Shown here in pieces: positions 22,201-31,916 of a stretch of 42,788 nucleotides of DNA. Within the stretch, counting starts at the first letter, position 1. Every line of letters starts with the position of its first letter. The translations under genes were made by a program, and so were the position numbers. This DNA comes from Triparma columacea. Its lineage: Eukaryota; Sar; Bolidophyceae; Parmales; Triparmaceae. The notes below the pieces were generated by a model. The model did no database searches. It saw only the letters and a list, made by a program, of their open reading frames with translations, and was not told the DNA's origin. The stretch covers positions 1-42,788 of the forward strand of contig BRYA01000313.1 of the NCBI GenBank assembly GCA_030267965.1. The letters run 5' to 3'.

Positions 22201-24619
22201 AGTCCCGAAGGGGGAGCAAGAGGTGTGGTTTGGCCACGCGCACTGTGGAGACTACAATGAAAAGGTGGTGTACAGTGATAAGGCGCACCTTCCCGACTGC
22301 CTTGACGTTACGAACGTTGCCAAAACGCATCAGCCTTTGAAATCGGATATCCTTGTCTTCGTACAGCACAACACCAGGTGCGTGCTGTGCGGCAGGAGCG
22401 ACTATCTTAAGGTGAAGTGCAACCAAAAGCTCCATTGCATGCCCGTGGACGACAAGTCGAACTCGCCCACCCGAGGTTGCAACCGCGTCATGCACGTCGG
22501 GTGCTCCAGGCAAGTGGGCTGGGACATGTCAGTCAGTGGGGCGGAGTTTGAACCAAGAGATGGTGTCATAAGCGGCAGCGTCGGTTGCATGGAGCACTCC
22601 CTGCTGAAAGAATGTGGGCTGAAGAGCAAGCTCGCCGCGCTCTTGACGGCTCAGAAGCAATCGAAGGGGACTGACGCCATCGAAGTCATGAACACGAGCT
22701 CCGCGGCCTTCCACGCGGCTTGCAGGGTAATCAACATCTTGAGCTGGGGTTGGCGCTGGGGCGAGTGGTGGGTAAGCCACGGAGCGAACGACGAAGACGT
22801 CGGGTGGAGTGTCGACGAATTGGCAGAGATGAAGAAGATGGTGGGGGATATTGGGGGGGATGATGAGGAGTTGGAAGAAGAAGGAGAAGAAGAAGAAAAC
22901 GAGGAGGAGGAAGAAGAGGACGAAGAGGAGGAGGAGGCCGAAGAGGAGGAGGAGGACGAGGAGGAGGACGAGGAGGACGAGGTAGAGGTAAAATATGTGA
23001 ATGTCACTATCGAGGTTGATGAAATGGTGACCAGGTATGTGGCATGCGACAAGGCATCATCTGAGCAAGTCAGTAAGGAGGAGAAGAAAAATGCCATCAA
23101 GGCTGCGAGGGAGGAAATTATGAAGCATAAGAATAGTCACAAGAGGGGGGCCTCGATGAAGATCAAAGAACTTGACATCATGATTCAGCTCCTTGAGGGC
23201 TCGGAGTTTATGATGAGAACACAAGAGAAGATCCAGGTGAAGAAGGTCGTCAGGGAGAAGAAATTGAGCAAGAAGAAGCGGACGATCAAGGAGGCGAAGG
23301 AGAAAATGAGGAGGGAGAGGAGGGAGTTGAAGGAGAAGGAGAAGGAGAGGAAGGAGAAGGAGAGGAAGGAGAAAGAGAGAAAGGAGAAGGAGAGGAAGGA
23401 GAAAGAGAGAAAGGAGAGGGAGGACAAGGAGGAGAAAGAGAGAAAGGAGAGAGAGGACAAGGAAAAGATGGAACCTCTGAGGAAGGGAGCAAGAGGTACA
23501 GCCAATGGGGGGAGAGGGATTAAGAAGGTGATGGATGAGGACTTTATCGGTGGAGAATATGGCATACCTAAGGAGGTTGGAGCAGGTTGGGGGAGGTTGG
23601 AGGCAGCTTCGGTTAAGGACGAAAGCACTAAACCAGGTGTCATCCTCTTCAGAGCTCGAGCCCTGAGGAAGTGCAAGCTGGCCTCTTTCTCTGCGGCCTT
23701 GCGCAACAGAGAGTACGACAAGGAGCCCGGGCTAGACCACGGCCCGTTGAAGACAGCTTTCAGGGACATCCTAAACTGCAAGCCCCTGTGCGGCGCCTTG
23801 GAACCAGGACAGATTTCGTTTGCTATTACTTGGCTGTGCAGGGCATATAGGAGCAAGGAGAACAGGCTTATGCGGATCGGGGATTGGAAGACGGAGGTAG
23901 ACGAGAGCACATGCAGGAGCAGGGTGGGGGGGGAGAGACCAAAGCACCTTCTCGGGGGGAGGATGCTGCCCGGAGTGGAGGAGTGGGCACTCATTCAGGC
24001 GGAGGCGGCGGAGGCCGCGGAGGCGGTGAAGGAGCAAGTCCCGGACGAGAAGGAACTGCCGCTGTCATCGACAAAACCGGAGTTTGAGGAGGAGAAGGAG
24101 GAGGTCGTGAGAGACTATGACGACTATGACTACCTTTGGCCCTCGGGCGGGGGCATCTACGGTACTGAGGACGATAACGATGAATGGGAGGAAGACGAGA
24201 GGGACTTTGTGAAGGGGATGGAGCAGGGGGTGATGCCGGGTGGAGGGGGAGGGGGAGGAGGGGGGGGGGGAGGAGGGGGGGCGGAACCCTGGGATCTCTA
24301 CAGGCCTTGGATGGGCGGGGAGAACGACGTTGCTGCAATTCCGCCGAAGAACAGCGGGGGTTGGCGCAAGTTTAGGAAGGAAAACAGCAAGAAGAGGAAG
24401 AGGAGGGAGGAGAGAGGGAGAGACTTGAATAGGATGGGGCTTGATGCAGACAGGGAGAGAGGGGAGTCGTCGGGCTCAGCGTGGAGTTCCAGTACGTCAA
24501 GTTCGGGTAGGAAGAGAAAAGCCGTGAAGAGGTACGAGGCTGGAAGTGGAGGGACGTCTCTCAAAAGGGAGGGAGATAGGGAGAGAGATAGGAAGGGGGA
24601 AGGTGGGGATGGAAGGTAG
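19213..24619 (+). CDS. Giant multi-PHD-finger chromatin protein (BRPF/JADE-like PZP module)
   Basis: Two exons (19213-19519, 19662-24619) give 1754 residues. The first exon is proline/serine-rich. A canonical PHD finger (about 603-655; CMICQDGEV…FCEGCNVAVHQYCYG) is followed by a zinc knuckle (CQLCPVKIGAF) and an extended PHD ending near 789, forming a PHD-Zn knuckle-PHD unit as in BRPF, JADE and AF10. A second, more divergent unit follows at about 850-1072 (FCDVCDLP…, CTLCPNRGGAL, CVLCGRSDYL…CNRVMHVGC). In animals such modules read the histone H3 tail and scaffold acetyltransferases. The rest has an acidic run (about 1168-1212), Lys/Glu/Arg repeats (about 1322-1368), a poly-Gly block (about 1627-1643) and a basic Ser-rich tail. 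No bromodomain or SET domain was recognised. Two PZP-like units in one protein is notable. Confidence 0.88.
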
Positions 24620-24764
24620 TTGGAGATTGCATTTTGTTAAATTTAGCACGAACAAAAATAACTAAAACATCTATTGGCGATGAATAAGGGGCGAAAGAGC
24701 TGTTTATTTACTATCCGTGGGTACCATTGCAACACACATTGGAATTGGAACGGCGGTACCATGA

Positions 24765-25037
24765 TCAGTCCTTTTTCTTGTTCTCCTGAGCAGTGCTCTG
24801 CAATCTTGCCATCCATAGACTCCACATGAGGGTCGGAATGAAGGGGACAAAAATAACGTAGATACCCTTGATCTGGTCTAGATTGTCATAGGCCCAGTTG
24901 TCCTTGTCTAGCGTCTTGAGGTATGTCTCGAGGCAATAAAAGAAGCCGCAGAGACAACAACACGCAAAGTACATCCATGAAACCACTTTGAAGTTTATCG
25001 ATTCGGCAGGTTTCGTGAGGTATTCGAGGACGCCCAT
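24765..25037 (-). CDS. Small two-helix membrane protein, dilysine tail
   Basis: A single exon on the minus strand encodes 90 residues from the ATG at 25035-25037 (MGVLEYL…). Two membrane helices are likely, one near residues 20-40 (Cys-rich, WMYFACCCLCGFFYCLE) and one near 57-75 (GIYVIFVPFIPTLMWSLW). The C-terminus NKKKD places lysines at -3 and -4, which fits an ER-retrieval dilysine signal. I do not recognise the family. The gene converges with the PHD gene and diverges from ALG8, with 267 bp between starts. Confidence 0.65.
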   Translation of the reverse strand: MGVLEYLTKPAESINFKVVSWMYFACCCLCGFFYCLETYLKTLDKDNWAYDNLDQIKGIYVIFVPFIPTLMWSLWMARLQSTAQENKKKD

Positions 25038-25304
25038 GGAAGGCAAAGGAAAGATATTTGTGACGTGAAAGGTTGGGGGGGGGGCAGATTTTGGTGAATT
25101 CGAGCGAGTTTCGTGGTAACGTGAATTCTGGGAGTCAATTTAGAATATATACAGCGCAGTGGACAGGTTAAAGGGTTGGAAGGGCGTGTGAGGATAGGGA
25201 TTAAAAATTGAATGGGGAGGAGGGGGGAGAGAACAACTTTTTGAAACCTCTCTACGCTTTTCCCCCGTTTCCTTCCTAGATTTTTGTTGATTGGCGAATA
25301 TATT

Positions 25305-26973
25305 ATGTTCGAATATCGACTTCTTTTCTCATGCATCGCTCTGATTGTGGGTGTTAAGATCTCGCTCCTCCGATTTCCCTACTTTTCAACTGATTTCCTT
25401 GTGCACCGAAATTGGTTGGCTATAACAAAACATCGTCCCCCGTCTGAATGGTATTATGACACGACTGACTCTTATAATACGCTAGATTATCCACCAAACT
25501 TTGCTCATTTTGAATGCTTCCTGTCACGGGTACTGGGGCCTGTGGTATCTCCGGCCTTTGTGGATCCTACCTGTTTCGACCTCCTGTCGACGGAGGATGG
25601 AGCTTCCCCTAGTCCTTCGTGCGTGGTATTTCAGCGCTTGACAGTGAATTTGGTGGATTTCCTCCTCTTTGTTCCGTCTGCAATCTACGCAGCTCACTCT
25701 GTAAATGAAGGGTCCTCCATGAAAGCGTTTTCGTCCACCGCCGTCGCGGCTCTGCTCATTTCCAACGCCGGGCTCCTTATCCTCGACCACATGCACTTCC
25801 AGTATAATGCGGGTCTGTTTTCCCTCCTACTCTTCTCCCTCACAGTAGAATCCACGCTCGTCTCTGCCGTGCTCTACGTGCTTTTGATCACCTCGAAGCA
25901 CCTGTACCTAATATTGGGCCCGCTCTACGTTGTTAAGATGTTCTCCGGTTACTGTCTGCCGGGGCGCTACGTCTCTCTCCGGAGGTTTTTTGTCCTTGCC
26001 GTTACAACCCTTTCAGGTGAGATGAGATAAGGAGTGGAGCGCTGTAAAACCAAGTGTTGGGGGCAGGCGACGCACGACGATCGAGGAGGCGCACTTATGA
26101 TGTATTTGTCAGCTCTGCGTAATGCTCACCATTTATTCGCTCGTCACAGCGCTGGTGCTACCCTTTGTCCCACTTTTCGGGGGGGACGAGGGCATCCTCG
26201 ATACGCTCTTCCAGATAAAGTCGCGCCTGTTCCCCTTCCAGCGAGGGCTGACCCACGCGTACTGGGCTCCCAACGTTTGGGCAATCTGGGCGTTAGTGGA
26301 CAAGGTGCTGGGGAAATTGCTAAAGGGTGGAAGGGAAGTGGATGGCGGGGGTAGTACAGGATTGGTATCGGACAAACAGTTCTCACACCTGCCAAACCTT
26401 GGACCCCTCGTCCCTTTCCTTCTCACAATCCTAGCCCTTCTGCCTCTTCTTCCCAAACTGTTCAAGCAACCCACAAAGATCACAATGATCCAGTGCTGTG
26501 CTTGCTTTAGCATGTCCTCATTCATGCTAGGATATCACGTCCACGAGAAGGCCATAATGACCCCCGTCCTGCTCAGCGCCCTCCTCGTATTCAAGAGCCC
26601 AGAGTACGCCGAAATGTACCCGCAATTCTCGCTCATGGCCCACATCAGCCTCTGCCCGCTCATCCCCCCTGGGTTTGGAGCCTCCACCCTGAAGTATTTT
26701 CTCATCTTTTTCCACAATACTTTCGCCAAGTTCCTCCTCTCCAGGGTTAAAGGAGGATGGGCGGACAGCGTCTTTTTAGTAGGCGGCATTGCTGCCCCAT
26801 TATTTGGAGAAGTCATCCACCCGTTGGCGTTCAAGGGGAGGATGGAGTTCCTCCCCCTCATGGCATTCAGCGTCATCGGCACACTCTACAACTTGTATTT
26901 CTGGGGTAAATTGCATGAGCTCTATTTTGGTGGGAGTCTTGATGAGGTGAAGCAGAGAAAGAAGAAAGAGTAA
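25305..26973 (+). CDS. ALG8: ALG8 dolichyl-P-Glc glucosyltransferase
   Basis: Two exons (25305-26016, 26150-26973) give 511 residues. The first luminal loop, STDFLVHRNWLAITKHRP followed by WYYDTTDSYNTLDYPPNFAHFE, is diagnostic of the ALG6/ALG8 family. The variant with VHRNWLAIT and a single DYPP motif fits ALG8. Also present are LDHMHFQYN and, late in exon 2, SSFMLGYHVHEKAIM, both family hallmarks. About ten membrane helices are predicted. ALG8 adds the second glucose to the lipid-linked oligosaccharide in the ER lumen before N-glycosylation. The C-terminal RKKKE supplies a dilysine ER-retention signal. Frame passes cleanly across the intron (TCA G|CG). The nearest ATG was chosen as start. 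Confidence 0.95.
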
Positions 26974-27513
26974 CTACTACTGCGTTGATTTGAATAGATA
27001 TGCTGCTTCCAATTTCTCTGATTCGCTGCATCCCACATTATGCGGCCCACTTTATCGTTGTAATATGGGACAATGTATGAAAATTTTGTTTGTTGGAACT
27101 GGAAAATTCTCATTGCTGATCTCCAATGTCTTACTTAATAAAGAATTGAACACTTTGTTGATTGTATTACACTTCATATTATTTTCGATCAAAACAGAAT
27201 TGTGCATATATATTTTTGAATTTTCGAACAAACAAAAAACATTTAATTTTTCATCAAAACCAAGTATATATTTATAAGATGATCATGAAGCACTCAAAAT
27301 TACTTTTGAAAAATAAATAATTTTTTAGACTTGATTACATAATAAAAAATTTATTGATTTACTATGAAATCCTATATAAAGACCAATAAATTTTAATTAA
27401 TCAACAATTTTATCAAATATACCTGATGATAAGAAGAAGTCGTAATTTGAAAAAATCAAAAAAAAATTGCAAAAATCTTGACAAATCATTAAAGCGTGCC
27501 CCCAAAGCATCGA
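26974..27513. other. AT-rich intergenic island
   Basis: This 540-bp gap separates ALG8 from the next + strand gene. From about 27130 to 27480 the sequence is very AT-rich, with A and T runs and TATATA tracts, in sharp contrast with the roughly balanced composition on both sides. AATAAA-like signals near 27138 could serve ALG8. No coding exon or RNA gene is supported. Confidence 0.7.
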
Positions 27514-28225
27514 ATGAAGATGATGCTACCATTGCAATTTGTCGTCATGTTTATGATGATATCCACCGTAGCATCGTTCTTGGTCCCAATATCTAGGCCT
27601 TCTCTTGCAAAAATCACGCTCAGGCCACATGTTTCTCCGACTTCTCTCCACCTTGCCGACTTTGATCAAATTTCGCTCGCCACGAGTCAGGAGAATGCTG
27701 GGTTGGCAATCGTGGTGTTGGGTGAGGCGGGTTATTCCTTCATCAAGGCACCAGGATGGAAGACTGGGGTCCTCTTCGTCCCTGCAATAGCCGCAGCCTT
27801 TGTGTTGTTTACCATAAGTGGTCCTCCCTTGGATAACGCAGATGTGACTATGGGAGATGGCCTTCGGGTGGCAGCGTTAGTAAGTTTAGCGCTCATGGGG
27901 GTTTATAGTTTGCGGTTGGTCCTTCCGACGCCCAACAAGGAGATAACATTTGGTGGGCTTTTAGTTGCGATTGCTGGCTTCGGTAAGAACGGTGGGGGGG
28001 GGTAAGGGGGGGAGGGAAGAGGGGGGGGGGAACGAATATCTCTAACTAACACACACACACACCTCACATCATATCCACTCGCTTAACACTCGTCTACTTG
28101 CCCTCTCTCTCTCTATCTCTCTTTTCTCTCTCTCTCTCGGCCTAGCATCATTTTCTCAGAACCTTTTCGCAGGTGGTTGGGTGACTTTCCCAGCACTACC
28201 CTCTCTGCCTTCGCTTCCGTTTTGA
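27514..28225 (+). CDS. Small plastid-targeted membrane protein, unknown family
   Basis: Two exons (27514-27982, 28146-28225) give 182 residues from the ATG of MKMMLPLQF. The N-terminus is a strong signal peptide ending STVAS|FLVP, a textbook ASAF-type cleavage site of diatom-like plastid proteins, then a Ser/Arg/Pro/Lys stretch typical of a transit peptide. Three to four hydrophobic segments follow (about residues 62-150). I do not recognise the family. A thylakoid or plastid-envelope location is inferred from the presequence. The intron (27983-28145) has poly-G near its donor and CT-rich sequence before its acceptor. Confidence 0.7.
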
Positions 28226-28358
28226 TTGTCCTGCGTAGAGAAGGCAATCTATAGGAAGGCTGCTACTGATAATTTGAGAGGGCGATGGCTAATAAATGGA
28301 TTTTCCTTTCTTACACAAACAAAAAACACTATGAGGACATACACTATCTCTCCCTTGC

Positions 28359-29191
28359 TCACGCCCCGACCGCACTCCTGAAGCACATCCCCACGCATGT
28401 CGAGCACCCCTTCGCGATTGGCGCGAGCATTGTCCTCAGCGCCGATGTAACCAATGTCATCCCTGCGGAGCCTCCCGGCAAGAAGGTGACGAGGTACCAG
28501 AGCAGCGCCAGTATTTGAACAAGGCAGGAACCCAGCACGACGAAGTACCCGCTCACCCCGCCGAAGTTGAAGGTGCAGTATAGCGTCGTCATCATTGAGG
28601 TGACGTAGACGACGGTGAAGAGCCAACGATCGGGGGTCAACATGGACTGGAGGTGGGCGGCCGGTCCCTTGATCATGGCGAAGGATGCCATGAAGGTCAG
28701 GGAACCGAAGGTGAAGCATAAGGCGAACTTCTGGGGTCGTAGGGCGAGCACAGGGAGGCCGACAAAGATACCGAGGACGAAGAAGAGCCCGGAGAGGAAC
28801 AGGCAGGAGACGAAAAGCTTAAACCGAGTGGCGTCTATGGGGGTTTCGTGCGTGTGTGGAGGGGTTTAGAAGCCATGGAAAACATGGAAACCGACCAAGC
28901 GGTTTGCTTTACCACCAGCTCACCACCATGTTACTTACAATCCAAACCAAAGAGAACGGGGGGGGAGGAATCCTTTAAACTAAGAGTCGGCATCCCTTGC
29001 CGTAAATTGTTCATACCCTCACTAACGGCACTGTTCAAACCCCCGAGTAGCCCGCTTTCTTCATCTCCGCTCCCTCCATTCTGCTGCTGTTGGTACCCTG
29101 CAAGAGTATGGGGGTGAAGGTTGTTTTGGGGTGAGGGGGTAGGTGGTTGTTGAAGCGCAACAAAAACGTTTTTCAACCGCTGATATGTCAT
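28359..29191 (-). CDS. SFT2: SFT2-like vesicle transport membrane protein
   Basis: Two exons on the minus strand (28939-29191, 28359-28834) give 242 residues. A Gln/Gly-rich cytosolic N-terminus precedes four membrane helices. Family features are RPQKFALCFTFGSL after the second helix, MIKGP, the RWLFTVVYVTSMMTTLYCTF helix, and WYLVTFLPGG at the end of the last helix. SFT2/SFT2D proteins are Golgi tetraspanning proteins that help endosome-to-Golgi vesicle fusion. The intron uses donor GTAAGT and acceptor CCATAG; joining gives …FGLD-Y-ATRFKLF. The C-terminal 30 residues after PGG are Cys-containing and not family-typical. Confidence 0.88.
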
Positions 29192-29709
29192 ATCTCAACG
29201 CATCAACTCCCCCCAAATCTCCTCAAATAATGATAAATCACCACCAATCCATATTTCGACCAAGGGCAGGGCCCAACAATTGGGGAAACAAGGCGCCTAC
29301 GAACTATTACTCCCGGCCCTCGTCCTCTAAATAGCCTTAACTTACACGCGTTGAACTCAGACATGTGTCAAAACGCAGTTTCAAATTCTCAAAATCTGAA
29401 GCAATTCCTGAGTGAGAAAGAAGATCAGCCAGGAAACCAACCCCAAGATATCATTAAATATCATTCATTAAAAGTACACATCGTAAGTTATCTTGCTACA
29501 CACGCATATTTGAGTTACCTTAAAACCCATCTGGCGAGTTTTCAAGGCCGTTGCCCCCCCCAAACCTTCAAACGGTACACCGACAAATCAGTTTGGTTTA
29601 TTCAACTCAAGCACATTTTCTGACCAACCTCACCGTCTTTTTCACTCCCCGTTCTCAGATATAGTTAAGACCTCATTTAACTACCTACTCTTCTCCTTTA
29701 GAACAAGAA
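29192..29709. promoter_or_regulatory. Divergent intergenic region, SFT2 / MAP kinase
   Basis: This 518-bp region lies between divergent start codons. A GTAAGT at 29483 and a CTTTAG at 29700 could bound a 5'-UTR intron of the kinase gene. The small open frame upstream (ATG at 29366) would not continue in frame across it. It is likely leader and promoter sequence. Confidence 0.35.
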
Positions 29710-31828
29710 ATGAAGGGCAAGTCACAGAATGTGGAGGATCCACCGATTGGAGGTTCTACTGGACAAAGTGCTGGAAGTTATAATCACTCCGACAATTCCC
29801 AAGACGACCAGAAACCGCTCTCTGACAAGGTTGGCGTCGTTTCCTATTCCTCACCTGCGTCCAATTCCGACGGCAGTGTGAAAGATGGAAGGGGGGGGGG
29901 CAAGAGGTCACGGGATCATCTCACAGCCAACCCCAACGCGAGCGCTACGCCTCCTAGCAAGAGAGAGAGGATATTGAAAAAGAGTGTCAGCTGGAACTCG
30001 GGCGATCAGGAGGAAACTATACCGACCCCTAACCTGGCAGACAGTGGTGAGAATTCATGACAATAAAGTAGTAGTAACCCTTCCCGCTAACCTAACCAAA
30101 ACTAACCCCTCCCCGTCCCGTCCTTCCTCGTCGCAGCTACCACCTCGACACCATCCTCATCCCTCCCGACGACGCCCGCTGAGCCTCCAACGCCCGAGAT
30201 GAATGCCGCGACCCCCTCTGCGACCCCTGCTGCGACTTCCACCACCACCACCACCACCACCTCAACCGCCGCCGCCGCCTCAACCACCACCTCCTCCTCA
30301 AGTACCGCAACCTCCGCTGCGACCTCCTCCACAACTGCCTCCTTCCACGACGCCGCGACTCCGCGCCCCAACAATCAGGGGACGGCGCCCCAGAGGACGG
30401 CCAAGAGCACCCTCGGCAACGACTTCACTACGTGGGAGGTTGGTAGTAGATACAAGCTCCAGAGGATCCTCGGGCACGGGAGCTACGGCGAGGTGGCGCA
30501 GGCTATTGACTTAAAGAGGAAGGCTGGGCAGCCAGAGTTTGTCGCCATCAAGAGGATCAATGGCATCTTTGACCAGGAGATTGACGCCAAGAGGATTTAC
30601 AGGGAGATGTTTATCCTCAGGAGGTTGAGGGCCCACAGTTGCATAATCAGGCTAATCGACGTGATCTCTCCAGCGTCTGCCGATTCCTTCAACGACCTTT
30701 ACCTAGTCTTTGAGTACGTTGACACTGACCTTTACAAGCTAATCATGTCCCCTCAGTACCTCTCCACCGAGCACATCCGACACTTCCTCTACGAGCTCCT
30801 CATCGGCCTCCATTACATCCACAAGTCCTCAGTCATACACCGCGACCTCAAGCCTGCAAACATTCTACTAAATGAGGACTGCAGCCTCAAGATTTGTGAC
30901 TTCGGGCTCGCTAGAGTAGGTGAGAGTAAACGAGGGGTGAAGCACCACGCAGCGAGCGAGGCGGGGTCGCAGAAAGTGTGGGCTTCAAGACATATTTCAA
31001 GACATCTTTCAAGACATATTTCAAGACATCTTTTAGCTAACGGTCGTCGCTTCGCTTCGCTTCTCCCCCTTAGTCTCGGCCGCAGCCATCCAGTCCAACA
31101 CGAATTCCACTGCCCCCGGCGCCAGCGGCTCGCATCTTCCCCTCTCCGCCGCAACCGTGCCGCACACTCCCACCGGAGGGGCTGCCGCATCACCCGAGGG
31201 TTCCGCCCCTCGCCCCTCCCTAACCCGCCAGCTCACCAAGCACGTGGTGACCCGCTGGTACAGGGCCCCAGAGCTGATCCTCCTGCAGGACTACACCAGC
31301 GCGGTGGACATCTGGAGCCTGGGCTGCATTTTCGCCGAGCTCCTTTCGATGCAGGAGGGCAGCATCGCGGACTATCAGAACCGCCAGCCTCTCTTCCCGG
31401 GCAAGTCTTGCTTCCCTCTCTCCGCGGACCGCCCCACCTCTTACGCGGATCAGGTGGACCAGCTTAACGTGATTTTCGACGTGATTGGCACTCCGAGCGA
31501 GGAGGATGTCGCGTCCATTGGTAATGTCGGTGATTACCTGAAAAAACTTAAGCGCAAGAAGTCCAAGGACCTGTCCTCACTCTACAACGCCGCCGACAAG
31601 GACGCCATAAAGCTTCTCGAAATGATGCTTCAATTCAACCCCTCCAAACGCTGCACCGTCGAGGAAGCCCTAGAGCACAGCTTCTTCAAGGAGATAAGAA
31701 AAAAGGAGAAGGAGATCCAACCTGACGAAACCATTTCCATGGAATTTTTAGAATCGGAGGACTTCACCATAGACAAACTCAAGCGACATATCTACTCAGA
31801 GGCCCAGAACTGGAGGAGTGACGACTAA
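29710..31828 (+). CDS. MAP kinase with T-K-H activation motif (MAPK2-like)
   Basis: Three exons (29710-30046, 30137-30919, 31074-31828) give 624 residues. The first ~210 residues are Ser/Thr/Pro/Ala-rich and probably disordered. The kinase domain (about 211-590) has the glycine loop GHGSYGEV, VAIKRI, HRDLKPANILL, DFGLAR and TRWYRAPELILL. Between DFG and the APE motif lies an insert of about 55 Ala/Ser/Thr/Pro-rich residues. The usual T-x-Y phosphorylation site is Thr428-Lys-His430, so the tyrosine is replaced by histidine. Apicomplexan MAPK2 kinases also have T-x-H with RWYRAPELILLQ and the long PLFPG…CFPLS segment seen here. By analogy, activation would rely on threonine phosphorylation alone. 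The C-terminal part (FNPSKRCTVEEALEH) completes the lobe. The insert is coded at the start of exon 3 and could vary by splicing. Confidence 0.92.
30984..31031 (+). repeat. 12-bp tandem repeat in kinase intron 2
   Basis: Four copies of TTCAAGACATMT alternate AT and CT at positions 11-12 of the unit, making two exact 24-bp dimers. They lie inside intron 2 (30920-31073), just ahead of the acceptor region of the exon that codes the activation-loop insert. Confidence 0.9.
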
Positions 31829-31916
31829 ACCCCAAATTTTGAAGCTGTTCATTCATAAAAGATGCTATTTTTCTCTCCCCCCACTGCTCCCCCCCCCTCC
31901 TCCCCCTCCGCTTCTC

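Noticed and set aside
22651..23100. Minus-strand serine-rich open frame
   Set aside because: It is a shadow of the acidic run in the PHD-finger gene.
29351..29623. Plus-strand 90-residue open frame before the MAP kinase
   Set aside because: It starts at a non-ATG codon, does not continue into the kinase frame, and looks like leader or intergenic sequence.
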